A DNA stretch of 9,834 nucleotides from Candidatus Methanolliviera sp. GoM_asphalt (GCA_902158745.1 CABGHH010000045.1:1-9834); one strand, 5' to 3'; shown: positions 1 through 7,575, counted from the stretch's first letter. Translations and numbers: made by a program. Notes: a model not told the origin generated them from the letters alone.

Positions 1-949
1 ACCAGTAAAACAGGCTTTATCTGACGCAAAACTCACTGAAAAGGATATCGATGAAATTATCCTTGTTGGCGGTTCTACAAGAATGCCAGCAGTACAGGAT
101 ATGGTACGCAGATTAATGGGTGGAAAAGAGCCAAATCAGGGAATAAACCCAGATGAAGTTGTGGCTGTTGGGGCGGCAATACAGGCAGGTATTCTTGCTG
201 GAGAGGTTGAAGATGTGGTGCTTTTAGATGTTACGCCGCTATCCCTCGGCATCGAGACGCTCGGTGGAGTTACGACGAAGCTTGTCGAGAGAAACACGAC
301 GATTCCAGTACGCAGAAGCGAGATATTCTCGACTGCAGAGGATAGCCAGACCGCAGTGGACGTCAACGTTCTTCAAGGAGAGCGAGAGATGGCACGAGAC
401 AACCGTTCACTTGGAAAATTCCGTCTTGATGGGATTCCACCCGCATTGAGAGGTACACCCCAGATTGAGGTGACCTTCGATATAGATGCAAATGGAATAT
501 TGAACGTAAGTGCAAAGGATAAGGCAACCGGTAAAGAGCAGAAGATAACGATATCAGGGTCCTCAAACTTATCCAAGGAAGAGCTCGATCGGATGATGGA
601 TGAAGCAAAGACACATTCAGCAGAGGATAAAAAAAGGAGAGAAGAGGCTGAAGTAAGAAATAATGCCGACAGTCTTGCATATCAGGTTGAAAAACAACTT
701 TCGCAGTTTGGATCGTCGATACCGGTGCATGAAAAGGCAAGAATAGATCAACTCGTCACAGATCTACGTCAAGCTTTAAAAGAGAATACTGATATTGGGA
801 GGATAAGAACGCTATCTTCTGATCTTCAGCAGGCTTCCTATTCTCTATCCGAAGCGGCTTACAGAAAGGAACAGACTGCCGGAGGATCTGAAACGCCTTT
901 GGGCGGCGGAGACGACGATGTTGTCGATGCAGAATTTGAGGATAAATAA
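1..949 (+). CDS. dnaK: Molecular chaperone DnaK (Hsp70), C-terminal half, 5' end outside window
   Basis: The open frame runs in from the left edge (first full codon at base 2) and gives 315 residues. The visible part starts near the end of the nucleotide-binding domain, with the Hsp70 signature ILVGGSTRMP at fragment residues 20-29. The hydrophobic interdomain linker DVVLLDVTP follows at 71-79, then the beta-sandwich substrate-binding domain (about 80-190), then a charged helical lid and a Gly/Asp tail ending DVVDAEFEDK, a bacterial-type DnaK ending. Family knowledge: DnaK binds exposed hydrophobic segments of cytoplasmic clients in an ATP-controlled cycle. About half the usual length of roughly 610-640 residues is missing only because of the window edge. 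The stop is immediately followed by grpE, so it is the upstream member of the chaperone operon. An internal ATG at 83 lies inside the signature motif and is not a real start. Confidence 0.98.
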   Translation, partial: PVKQALSDAKLTEKDIDEIILVGGSTRMPAVQDMVRRLMGGKEPNQGINPDEVVAVGAAIQAGILAGEVEDVVLLDVTPLSLGIETLGGVTTKLVERNTTIPVRRSEIFSTAEDSQTAVDVNVLQGEREMARDNRSLGKFRLDGIPPALRGTPQIEVTFDIDANGILNVSAKDKATGKEQKITISGSSNLSKEELDRMMDEAKTHSAEDKKRREEAEVRNNADSLAYQVEKQLSQFGSSIPVHEKARIDQLVTDLRQALKENTDIGRIRTLSSDLQQASYSLSEAAYRKEQTAGGSETPLGGGDDDVVDAEFEDK

Positions 950-1414
950 GTGGAGGAGAAAGATAAGATAGAAGAGCTTACGGAGGAGTTATCCAAGAAG
1001 GAGGAGCTGTATCTCCGTACGCTGGCAGACTTCGATAACTATCGAAAACGGGTCGAGAGGGATAAGGAGCGCGTGAATGCAGAGCGAGAACGTGCAATCC
1101 TTCTTGAGCTTTTGGAGGCTATAGATAACTTTGAGAGGGCGTTATCTTCATCTTCAGAGTCTTCAGAGGGAGAAAATATAGAAGAGGGAGTTCAATTGAT
1201 CTATAATCAGCTTTTAAGGATTTTAGAGCGACATGGGGTAACTCCATACGAAAGCGTAGGAGAAAAATTTAATCCAGAACTTCATGAGGCTATTTTAGCC
1301 ATATCAACCGATAAATACCCATCTGGAACGATCACCGCCGAAATGCAGAAGGGATATAAGATCGGAGACGAAGTTTTGAGAGTAGCAAAGGTTCAAGTAG
1401 CGAGGAACGATTAG
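950..1414 (+). CDS. grpE: GrpE, nucleotide exchange factor of DnaK
   Basis: A 154-residue protein. It starts with GTG directly after the dnaK stop codon, with a GAGG Shine-Dalgarno-like stretch at 938-941 inside the dnaK end. Residues 1-57 are a strongly charged heptad-like helix, the long GrpE dimer coiled coil. Residues 58-95 fit the helical bundle, and 98-154 fit the beta-wing domain, including the family motif GEKFNPELHEA at 104-114. GrpE opens the DnaK nucleotide-binding cleft to release ADP and works as a dimer in the cytoplasm. It is shorter than E. coli GrpE (197 residues) because it lacks most of the disordered N-terminal tail. The zero-base junction with dnaK suggests translational coupling and a matched supply of the two proteins. 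Confidence 0.97.
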   Translation: MEEKDKIEELTEELSKKEELYLRTLADFDNYRKRVERDKERVNAERERAILLELLEAIDNFERALSSSSESSEGENIEEGVQLIYNQLLRILERHGVTPYESVGEKFNPELHEAILAISTDKYPSGTITAEMQKGYKIGDEVLRVAKVQVARND

Positions 1415-1425
1415 ATAGGGGTAGC

Positions 1426-2373
1426 ATGTCAGTCAAATTTAAAGATTATTATGAGACGCTGAGGGTAGATCGGAACGCAACAGATAAGGAGATCAAATCA
1501 TCTTTCAAGAAGTTGGCTAAAAGATACCACCCGGACCTTCACACCGACGAGGATAAAAAGGCGGCAGAAGAGAAGTTCAAAGAGATAAATGAGGCTTATG
1601 AAGTTCTAAGCGATAAAGAGAAAAGAGAGAAATATGATCGTTTGGGTGCTAATTGGAAGGCAGGAATGGACTTTACACCCCCACCCGGATATGGAGGCGT
1701 ACATTTTGAATACGTGAATATGGATGATTTTGAGAAGTTTGGTGGATTCAGTGACTTTTTTGAGACGATCTTTGGGGGGAGAAAGACAGGATTCAAAAGG
1801 ACAGGAACCACGAGAAGATGGGCGAGAAAGGGTCAAGATATAGAGGCTTTTATTGATCTCACGCTCGAGGAGGCATATCACGGGGGAATGAGGAGTATAT
1901 CGATAGGAAGAAACCATATAAGGCAACTCGATGTGACGATACCCTCCGGCGTGCGCGATGGCACGAAGATGCGTTTGAGTGCTCAGGGGGATCATGGGAT
2001 AAACGGCGGACCTCCGGGTGATCTATATCTTAAGGTAAGAATTCTACCACACCGCATCTTTGAGGTATCCGGAGATGATCTGATCGTTGAAGTCCCTGTC
2101 ATGCCATGGGAAGCGATCATGGGTGCTAGTATAGACGTCCCAACATTGGATCGTACGGTGAAGATGAAGATACCAGCAGAAAGCCAGTCCGGGAAAAAAT
2201 TTCGTCTTAGAGGAGAGGGATTACCAAAAAAAAGTGGAGGAAAAGGCGATCAGTACGTTAAATTGAAGGTCGTCGTTCCAGACAGAGTAGATGAAGAGGA
2301 GAAACGCTTGTTCGAGGAGCTCTCTAAAGTATGTAAGGAAGATCCGAGGAGAAATCTATTCGGGGGGAGTTAA
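1426..2373 (+). CDS. J-domain co-chaperone of the CbpA / class B DnaJ type
   Basis: A 315-residue protein with ATG start and an AGGGG-like ribosome site at about 1417-1421. Residues 8-72 form a J domain with the essential HPD at 35-37, which stimulates DnaK ATPase. A Gly/Phe-rich linker follows (about 84-120, including the FGG repeats). Two C-terminal beta domains (about 137-210 and 215-288) bind clients, and a short dimerisation tail follows. There is no zinc-finger region: the CxxCxGxG repeats of class A DnaJ are absent and only one cysteine is present (residue 303). It is therefore class B, like E. coli CbpA (306 residues). The next gene is CbpM-like, which supports a CbpA assignment over plain DnaJ. 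Family and role are secure. Whether it is the main J-protein of the cell or a second one cannot be seen here. Confidence 0.95.
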   Translation: MSVKFKDYYETLRVDRNATDKEIKSSFKKLAKRYHPDLHTDEDKKAAEEKFKEINEAYEVLSDKEKREKYDRLGANWKAGMDFTPPPGYGGVHFEYVNMDDFEKFGGFSDFFETIFGGRKTGFKRTGTTRRWARKGQDIEAFIDLTLEEAYHGGMRSISIGRNHIRQLDVTIPSGVRDGTKMRLSAQGDHGINGGPPGDLYLKVRILPHRIFEVSGDDLIVEVPVMPWEAIMGASIDVPTLDRTVKMKIPAESQSGKKFRLRGEGLPKKSGGKGDQYVKLKVVVPDRVDEEEKRLFEELSKVCKEDPRRNLFGGS

Positions 2374-2700
2374 ATGTTCATCAGAAAGAGGTCGTCTTAT
2401 CCAATTTTAAAGGTTGAATGGGAAGGAGAGCGTCTTATTTCGATGCAAGAACTCTCTTTCAGATGTGAATTACACCCGGAGGTTATAGAACATTACGTAG
2501 TACTGGATCTGATCTCACCCATAAAATATGGGAAAAAGGGTTATTTGTTTAGAGAAAGTGCAGTTGATGAAATAAGAATTATACAAAGATTGAGGAGGGA
2601 TTTAGGGGTTAATCTGATCTCCGCAGGAATAATACTCGACCTCTTAGATGAGATAGATGAGTTGAAGAAAGAGGTGTCCCGTCTTAGGAAGATGAGGTGA
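2374..2700 (+). CDS. MerR-like chaperone modulator of the CbpM family (HspR alternative)
   Basis: A 108-residue protein whose ATG follows the J-protein stop with no gap; a GGGGGAG ribosome site lies at the end of the preceding gene (about 2363-2369). Residues about 21-50 resemble a MerR-type helix-turn-helix (LISMQELSFRCELHPEVIEH), followed by a short basic wing (KYGKKGYLF). Residues 62-107 hold an arginine-rich helix (RIIQRLRRDLG) and a coiled-coil-like end (LLDEIDELKKEVSRLRKMR). This layout matches CbpM, which binds the J domain of CbpA and blocks its action on DnaK. It lacks the clear DNA-recognition wing and long tail expected of HspR, the heat-shock repressor found in related operons. 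Both families are MerR relatives, so a repressor role is not excluded. Position next to a CbpA-type gene favours CbpM. Confidence 0.82.
   Translation: MFIRKRSSYPILKVEWEGERLISMQELSFRCELHPEVIEHYVVLDLISPIKYGKKGYLFRESAVDEIRIIQRLRRDLGVNLISAGIILDLLDEIDELKKEVSRLRKMR
2694..2700 (+). promoter_or_regulatory. Ribosome binding site that decides the clpB start
   Basis: GAGGTGA, a near-perfect Shine-Dalgarno core, overlaps the stop codon of the CbpM-like gene and sits five bases before the ATG at 2706. A GTG at 2697 in the same frame would lie inside this site and would add three residues (MIS) not typical of ClpB. The ATG at 2706 gives the usual ClpB beginning MNIEHFTQKAQEAL. Termination on the upstream gene and initiation of clpB are therefore likely coupled. 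Confidence 0.7.
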
Positions 2701-2705
2701 TTAGT

Positions 2706-5276
2706 ATGAATATAGAACATTTCACACAAAAGGCACAGGAGGCATTGCAGAGCGCACAGTCGATTGCTGCAAGGTATAATCATCAACAGATGGATGTTGA
2801 GCATCTATTACTCGCTCTTTTAGAAGAGAGAGATGGACTGATTCCAAGGATTATGGAGCGGATGGAGGTAAGTTTAGAAGATATAAGAGGAGAAGTGGAG
2901 AAGGCTCTCTCCTCTTTACCAAGAGTTTCTGGAGCTGGAGGACAGATATACATCACTCAAAGGATAAGTAGCCTCTTAGAGTCGGCTGAAAAGGAGGCTA
3001 AAAGAGTCAAAGATGAGTATGTGAGCGTTGAGCATCTCTTGATTGTGATGGCTGATGATGCTGGTGCATGTGGAAGAATCCTTGAGAGACATAGAGTGAC
3101 AAAAGAGAGAATAATGCAGGCTCTGTTTGACATAAGGGGAAATCAACGGGTCACTTCCCAAAATCCCGAGGAGACGTATGAATCTTTGGAGAAATATGGA
3201 AGGGATATCACGAAGTTGGCGGGGGAGGGAGAGCTCGATCCGGTGATAGGAAGAGATGAGGAGATAAGACGGGTCATCCAGATCCTCTCGAGGAGGAGGA
3301 AGAATAATCCTGCACTCATAGGAGAAGCAGGGGTAGGAAAAACGGCTATCGTAGAGGGGTTAGCTCAGAGGATCATAAATGGGGATGTTCCAGAAGGGTT
3401 GAAGGATAAGAGGATCGTTGCACTCGATATGGGCGCGTTGATCGCGGGAGCAAAATATAGGGGAGAGTTTGAAGACCGTTTGAAAGCCGTCTTGAAAGAG
3501 ATAAAGAGTTCTGGAGATGTAATTTTGTTCATCGATGAGATGCACACCGTTGTAGGAGCGGGCGCGGCAGAAGGAGCGATAGATGCAAGTAATCTCTTCA
3601 AACCGATGCTTGCGAGGGGTGAACTACATTGCATCGGCGCGACAACGTTGGATGAATACAGGAAGTACATAGAGAAGGACGCCGCACTCGAACGCAGGTT
3701 CCAACCCGTTTTGGTCGATGAACCATCCGTAGAGGATACGATCTCCATATTGAGAGGATTAAAAGGGAGATATGAGGTGCATCACGGTGTGAGAATAAAA
3801 GATGCAGCATTGGTGAGCGCCGCCGTTCTAAGTCACAGATACATATCCGATCGATTTCTACCCGATAAGGCGATCGATCTTGTTGATGAGGCGGCCGCTA
3901 AGATCAGAACCGAGATAGACAGCATGCCGACCGAACTCGACGAGGTGAAGAGGAAGGCGATGCAGCTCGAGATCGAGCGGGAGGCACTAAAGAAGGAGAA
4001 AGATGCCGCATCGAAGGAGCGGTTAAAAAAGATCGAGGAAGAGCTTGAAGATCTAAATGGAGAATTAAATTCGCTCGAAGTAAGGTGGAAAGAGGAAAAA
4101 AAGGATATTTCAAGGTTAAGGTCATTGAAGAAGGATATAGAAGATACTAAAAAGGATATAGAACGCGCTGAAAGGGATTATAATCTAGATAGAGCGGCAG
4201 AATTGAAATATGGAAAATTATTTGATTTAGAGAAGGAGTTAAAGGAAGAAGAAGATAAATTAATGAATAAAGACGAGATGCTCCTCAAAGAAGAGGTAGA
4301 TGAGGAAGACATTGCAGAAGTGGTGAGTAGATGGTCGAGAATTCCCCTCAGCAAGCTGTTGGAGGGAGAGAAGGAGAAACTGCTGGGCTTGGAAGAAAAA
4401 TTGCATGAGAGGGTAATAGGTCAGGATGAGGGTGTGAAAGCTGTGGCAGATGCCGTGATCAGGTCTCGTGCGGGAATAAAAGATCCAAATCGGCCGATAG
4501 GGAGCTTCATATTCTTGGGACCAACGGGCGTTGGAAAGACGGAGCTTGCTCGTGCACTTGCAGAGGCGCTCTTCGATGATGAAGAGAACATGATCCGGAT
4601 AGATATGTCTGAGTACATGGAAAAGCACACGGTGGCAAGATTGATCGGTGCTCCTCCTGGATACATTGGTTATGAGGAAGGAGGACAGCTTACGGAAGCA
4701 GTAAGACGAAAACCATACTCCGTTATCTTATTGGATGAGATAGAGAAGGCTCATCACGACGTATTTAACATTCTCCTCCAAATTCTGGATGATGGAAGAT
4801 TGACCGATTCACACGGAAGGACGGTGGATTTCAAGAACACTGTGATCATCATGACCTCGAATGTGGGAAGCGCGTACATATCGGGCAATCGAGAGTATGA
4901 TGAGATGAGAAAGAGAACGTTAGAATCCCTTCGCGAACATTTTAGACCAGAATTCTTAAACAGGGTCGATGAGATCGTGGTATTCCATGAATTGACGAGA
5001 GAAGATTTGAAGAAGATCGTCGATATTCAGATGGGATATTTGAAGGAGAGATTGGAGGATAGAAAGATAAAACTCGAACTCACCGAGCGCACGAAGGAAT
5101 ATCTCGCGGATAAAGGCTATGATCCTGTATATGGTGCCAGACCTCTAAAGAGAGTGATACAGAACGAACTTGAAAATAAGATCGCAAGGATGATCATCTC
5201 TGGCGAGATGAAAGATAACTCTACCATTTTAATAGACTATAAAGAGGGGAAAATTCTAATCGAATTGGACAGTTAA
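2706..5276 (+). CDS. clpB: ATP-dependent disaggregase ClpB (Hsp100)
   Basis: An 856-residue protein, the usual ClpB length. In order: an N-terminal repeat domain (1-150), AAA+ domain 1 with Walker A GEAGVGKTA (206-214) and Walker B VILFIDE (272-278), pore-loop KYRGE with Tyr251, and an arginine-finger region LERRF (about 328-332). A long coiled-coil middle domain (about 405-527) separates ClpB from ClpA/ClpX-type unfoldases. AAA+ domain 2 has Walker A GPTGVGKTE (605-613), Walker B VILLDE (673-678), pore loop GYIGYEEGG with Tyr653, and sensor 2 GARPLKR (810-816). All catalytic motifs are intact. No ClpP-binding IGF loop was noticed, so it should rescue rather than degrade. The hexamer pulls polypeptides out of aggregates and hands them to DnaK; the middle domain docks DnaK, fitting its place at the end of this operon. 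Confidence 0.98.
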   Translation: MNIEHFTQKAQEALQSAQSIAARYNHQQMDVEHLLLALLEERDGLIPRIMERMEVSLEDIRGEVEKALSSLPRVSGAGGQIYITQRISSLLESAEKEAKRVKDEYVSVEHLLIVMADDAGACGRILERHRVTKERIMQALFDIRGNQRVTSQNPEETYESLEKYGRDITKLAGEGELDPVIGRDEEIRRVIQILSRRRKNNPALIGEAGVGKTAIVEGLAQRIINGDVPEGLKDKRIVALDMGALIAGAKYRGEFEDRLKAVLKEIKSSGDVILFIDEMHTVVGAGAAEGAIDASNLFKPMLARGELHCIGATTLDEYRKYIEKDAALERRFQPVLVDEPSVEDTISILRGLKGRYEVHHGVRIKDAALVSAAVLSHRYISDRFLPDKAIDLVDEAAAKIRTEIDSMPTELDEVKRKAMQLEIEREALKKEKDAASKERLKKIEEELEDLNGELNSLEVRWKEEKKDISRLRSLKKDIEDTKKDIERAERDYNLDRAAELKYGKLFDLEKELKEEEDKLMNKDEMLLKEEVDEEDIAEVVSRWSRIPLSKLLEGEKEKLLGLEEKLHERVIGQDEGVKAVADAVIRSRAGIKDPNRPIGSFIFLGPTGVGKTELARALAEALFDDEENMIRIDMSEYMEKHTVARLIGAPPGYIGYEEGGQLTEAVRRKPYSVILLDEIEKAHHDVFNILLQILDDGRLTDSHGRTVDFKNTVIIMTSNVGSAYISGNREYDEMRKRTLESLREHFRPEFLNRVDEIVVFHELTREDLKKIVDIQMGYLKERLEDRKIKLELTERTKEYLADKGYDPVYGARPLKRVIQNELENKIARMIISGEMKDNSTILIDYKEGKILIELDS

Positions 5277-5376
5277 TTGGAGACGAACACTTGAATTGGT
5301 GAGAGAGGAATTTTATATATACGGATAGATAGAATGGAGGATAAAACTAGGAAATAGAATGTCTATGTTTTAAGGG
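5277..5376. other. Convergent spacer between the two operons
   Basis: About 100 bases separating the clpB stop from the stop of the minus-strand operon; no gene is supported. It contains an A/T run TTTTATATATA at 5311-5321, which resembles an archaeal TATA element but has no gene to serve in either direction. An octamer ATAGAATG occurs twice (5329-5336 and 5354-5361). A weak inverted repeat TAGAAT/ATTCTA (5355-5360 with 5379-5384, 18-base loop) precedes an A/T-rich stretch. Termination of both operons is expected here by position, but the hairpin is too short and too loosely looped to call a terminator. Confidence 0.5.
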
Positions 5377-5697
5377 CTATTCTAAAAATTTAATACAGAC
5401 CTCTTTCTCTTTAAGTGCTAGAGATTTTGCCATCAGTTTTGCCTCTATCTGTGCTGCGGTAATAACTCCACAGGGCACCAAACAAGATGCACAAAGCTTA
5501 CATTCATGAGCCATCCGACGAATTTTATTGTCATAGCATAAGAGATCTCCCATGGTTAGGTCACCAAGATTATCATCAAAGTCGGAGAGCTTTGGACAGA
5601 TAGTTTCTATCTCAATATGAATCACCTTTCCTTCTTTCTTGGCACTAATAACAGTGGTATATCCACATATCCGGGAATCAACCATCACCTTCATCAT
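5377..5697 (-). CDS. Small cysteine-rich protein at the end of the corrinoid operon (DUF6951-like)
   Basis: A 106-residue soluble protein with no signal peptide or membrane segment. It has eight cysteines (11, 34, 54, 66, 69, 72, 76, 101). Four of them form CKLCASCLVPC at 66-76, spacing Cx2Cx2Cx3C, the classic ligand spacing of a ferredoxin-type [4Fe-4S] cluster. The start (VDSRICGYTT), the middle (ETICPKLSDF) and the end (VCIKFLE) resemble, from memory, a family of small proteins (DUF6951) often encoded beside corrinoid methyltransferases in anaerobes; that name is a recollection and not a search result. The ATG overlaps the stop of the RACo-like gene by four bases (ATGA), so translation is coupled. 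An ATG one codon later is an equal alternative. Function is unknown. A redox or metal-handling partner of the activation ATPase is an inference from the cysteines and the coupling. Confidence 0.72.
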   Translation of the reverse strand: MMKVMVDSRICGYTTVISAKKEGKVIHIEIETICPKLSDFDDNLGDLTMGDLLCYDNKIRRMAHECKLCASCLVPCGVITAAQIEAKLMAKSLALKEKEVCIKFLE

Positions 5698-6095
5698 CGC
5701 ATTATTCCTAACTGATCTTCAAAGCGCCGATTTAGAAAAAACATCGAATGGATGAATCTTTTTCTAAAAGATGGGTGAGCGGATAACTCAATATACCGGA
5801 CTTTTTTGGCAATGCTATTCGCCTCCTCTAACCGCTTGCTCGATACGAGAGCTATCTTTGCACCCTCGCCCGCCGCATTCCCAACAGGTGTAATCTGTTC
5901 CATATCCATCTCAGGTATTATTCCTAGATCGCAGAAACTCTCTCTTCTGATATAGTTTCCAAAGGCACCGGCGATAAATACCTGTGAGATATCGTCGGCC
6001 ACCACTCCCATCTCCTCCATAAGGATCTGGACTCCTGCAGAGATGGCGGCCTTTGCCAACTGGAACTCTTCTACATCGGCTTGAGTGATCACCAC
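5694..6095 (-). CDS. RACo-like corrinoid activation protein, C-terminal fragment after frameshift
   Basis: A 133-codon frame carrying the last part of a DUF4445/RACo-type ATPase. It begins VVITQADVEEFQLAKAAI, a stretch that in intact family members lies in mid-protein. It continues with VFIAGAFGNYI and TPVGNAAGEGAKIAL, which are conserved near the C-terminus of the ASKHA domain, and ends with the usual HPSFRKRFIHSMFF region. The GTG at 6095 has no recognisable ribosome site and sits inside the overlap with the upstream fragment, so it is unlikely to be a true start. Joined to the upstream fragment, the protein would be about 620 residues, matching RACo of Carboxydothermus (about 630). Its stop overlaps the start of the small cysteine-rich gene, showing that the normal 3' end is kept. 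Confidence 0.85.
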   Translation of the reverse strand: MVITQADVEEFQLAKAAISAGVQILMEEMGVVADDISQVFIAGAFGNYIRRESFCDLGIIPEMDMEQITPVGNAAGEGAKIALVSSKRLEEANSIAKKVRYIELSAHPSFRKRFIHSMFFLNRRFEDQLGIMR

Positions 6096-7561
6096 GGCGG
6101 AGTTTTATTTTTCTCACTCCCATAGGAAATGACAAATTGATTGCCATCCTTGCCACTTTTGAACCTTTTAACAAACTTCGTTTCATCTTCACAGATCAGT
6201 CTTCCGCGCTCATGAATGATTCCGGCTTTTCGCATCTCAGCTATGGCGTCGATCAAACCAGACCCGCAAATTCCTATACTTGGGGCGTCTCCTATGGTAT
6301 GAATATATACATCATCATGGATTATTACCCGATCTATTGCCCCTGGGGCAGCAATCATCCCGCACTGGATATGCTCTCCCTCAAATGCAGGTCCTGCGGC
6401 AGCAGAACAAGCCGTTAGCCCATCTTTGGAGCCTAACACTATCTCTCCATTGGTTCCCAGATCAATAGCCAACTTTATCTTATCGCTCCTATGAATTAGT
6501 GTGCTCAAAATCATACCCATCGTATCTGCCCCAACAAATCCAGCCAGGCTTGGCAATAGATGAACATAGCCATCTGGATTTATATGCAACCCCAATTCCT
6601 TTGCCGATACTCTGATAGCACGCGAAAAGACCGGTGAATAAGGGGCAAGAGCGAGGTATTTTGGACTTACCCCAAGGAAGAGATGTTGCATGCATGTATT
6701 CCCAACGATGGTCATCTTATAGATATAATCTTCTTTCACCCCCGAATCTGAGATTAGGTGATCGATGATCTCATTTATAGCACTCATCACCAGTGCTTGC
6801 ATCGTCTCGATCAACTCAGGTCTCTCGCTAACTTGCGCGGCACGAGACATTACATCGCTCCCATAGACCCTCTGTGGATTCACCTTTGAAGCTACGGAGA
6901 TCTGCCTACCGCTATTAAGATCCATCAGATAGCCGACGAGAGTGGTTGTGCCGATATCGATAGCCACGCCAAATGCCTTTTGTGTAGTATCCCCTTTCTC
7001 TAACGAGATAACCTTATTTCCGATTATAGCTGCCGTCAGTGAATAATCTGATGAACGAATCTTTTCAGGAAGCTCTCGTATTAAATTTCCACTCAACTCC
7101 ACAGGGGCAAAACCCCTCTCTCTTAAAGCCCTCTCAAGTCGTTCTAAATCTGAAGATTGGTTATATAAGGTCGGTTGCTCTACCTCCATATATACCTTAG
7201 ATAAATCGCTCTGAAGATGAAACTCGCCAAGTTTTAATCCTTCCTGTAATATGGAAACTCTCTTCTCCCTGCTTTCGTTGGGAACTACAACCACCGTATC
7301 CTCTTCCAGCGGAAAGCTGCAAGCAAGCCTAACTCCCATCTTAATTTCATCTTGAGAGAGCAGTTTCAACTCGGCTGCACTCGGAGATTTATCAACTCCA
7401 GATACCTGAACCTTACATTTGCCGCATAGACCTCTACCGCCACAGAGAGAGCTGATGGTTATGCCCGCTAACTCACTTGCTTTAAGTATTGAGATACCTT
7501 TTCCCACATATATGCTCTTGTCATCGGGCATAAATGTTACTTTAACCTTCTCTCTACTCAT
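6089..7561 (-). CDS. RACo-like corrinoid activation protein, N-terminal fragment (ferredoxin plus ASKHA ATPase), frameshifted
   Basis: A 490-residue frame counted from the ATG at 7561. A GTG at 7579 overlaps the upstream stop and would add six residues, but has no clear ribosome site. Residues 1-95 are a plant-type [2Fe-2S] ferredoxin domain: cysteines 40, 46, 49 and 81, spacing Cx5Cx2C then C. A linker region follows. The ASKHA (actin/Hsp70-like) ATPase domain then shows phosphate loop 1 DIGTTT (202-207), phosphate loop 2 AIDLGTNGEI (365-374) and an adenosine-type GICGSGLIDAIAE (430-442). Known role of the family: ATP-driven reduction of inactive Co(II) corrinoid to Co(I), with the electron passing through the [2Fe-2S] cluster. 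The frame ends abnormally at KNKTPPW. The missing C-terminus is in the next frame downstream. It lies 14 bases after the second methyltransferase gene, in one transcript with it. Confidence 0.93.
   Translation of the reverse strand: MSREKVKVTFMPDDKSIYVGKGISILKASELAGITISSLCGGRGLCGKCKVQVSGVDKSPSAAELKLLSQDEIKMGVRLACSFPLEEDTVVVVPNESREKRVSILQEGLKLGEFHLQSDLSKVYMEVEQPTLYNQSSDLERLERALRERGFAPVELSGNLIRELPEKIRSSDYSLTAAIIGNKVISLEKGDTTQKAFGVAIDIGTTTLVGYLMDLNSGRQISVASKVNPQRVYGSDVMSRAAQVSERPELIETMQALVMSAINEIIDHLISDSGVKEDYIYKMTIVGNTCMQHLFLGVSPKYLALAPYSPVFSRAIRVSAKELGLHINPDGYVHLLPSLAGFVGADTMGMILSTLIHRSDKIKLAIDLGTNGEIVLGSKDGLTACSAAAGPAFEGEHIQCGMIAAPGAIDRVIIHDDVYIHTIGDAPSIGICGSGLIDAIAEMRKAGIIHERGRLICEDETKFVKRFKSGKDGNQFVISYGSEKNKTPPW
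6103..6112 (-). other. Frameshift point in the RACo-like gene (A-rich tract)
   Basis: On the coding strand this is AAAAATAAAA, two A runs of five and four. Adding one A to the second run would read EKNKNSAVVITQADVEEF, joining both fragments at exactly the place where intact family members continue. The minus-one frame just upstream is closed by a TAA within this tract, so the break must lie in or just after it. Homopolymer miscounting is the simplest explanation; a true one-base deletion would give an inactive protein lacking the C-terminal part of its ATPase fold. Confidence 0.75.
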
Positions 7562-7575
7562 TCTCTGTTCTTCTT

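Noticed and set aside
363..740. 125-residue minus-strand open frame opposite dnaK
   Set aside because: It is antisense to a strongly conserved part of DnaK and its composition is low in meaning; it is a by-product of the dnaK codons.
5355..5384. Rho-independent terminator in the convergent spacer
   Set aside because: The stem is only six pairs, A/T-rich, with an 18-base loop and no clean T tract directly after it.
6080..6090. CTTGAGT, half of an HspR (HAIR) operator
   Set aside because: It lies inside the RACo-like coding region on the other operon and the matching ACTCAAG half at the right distance is absent.
6095..6120. Programmed minus-one ribosomal frameshift joining the two RACo-like fragments
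   Set aside because: The coding-strand tract does not give a usable X XXY YYZ heptamer in the right frame: slipping at AAA AAT leads straight into the TAA of the new frame, and the AAA just after would have to re-pair with TAA. No strong downstream hairpin was seen.
5911..6192. 93-residue minus-strand open frame spanning the frameshift
   Set aside because: It is very basic, matches no family, and overlaps well-conserved coding sequence in the two true frames of the RACo-like gene.
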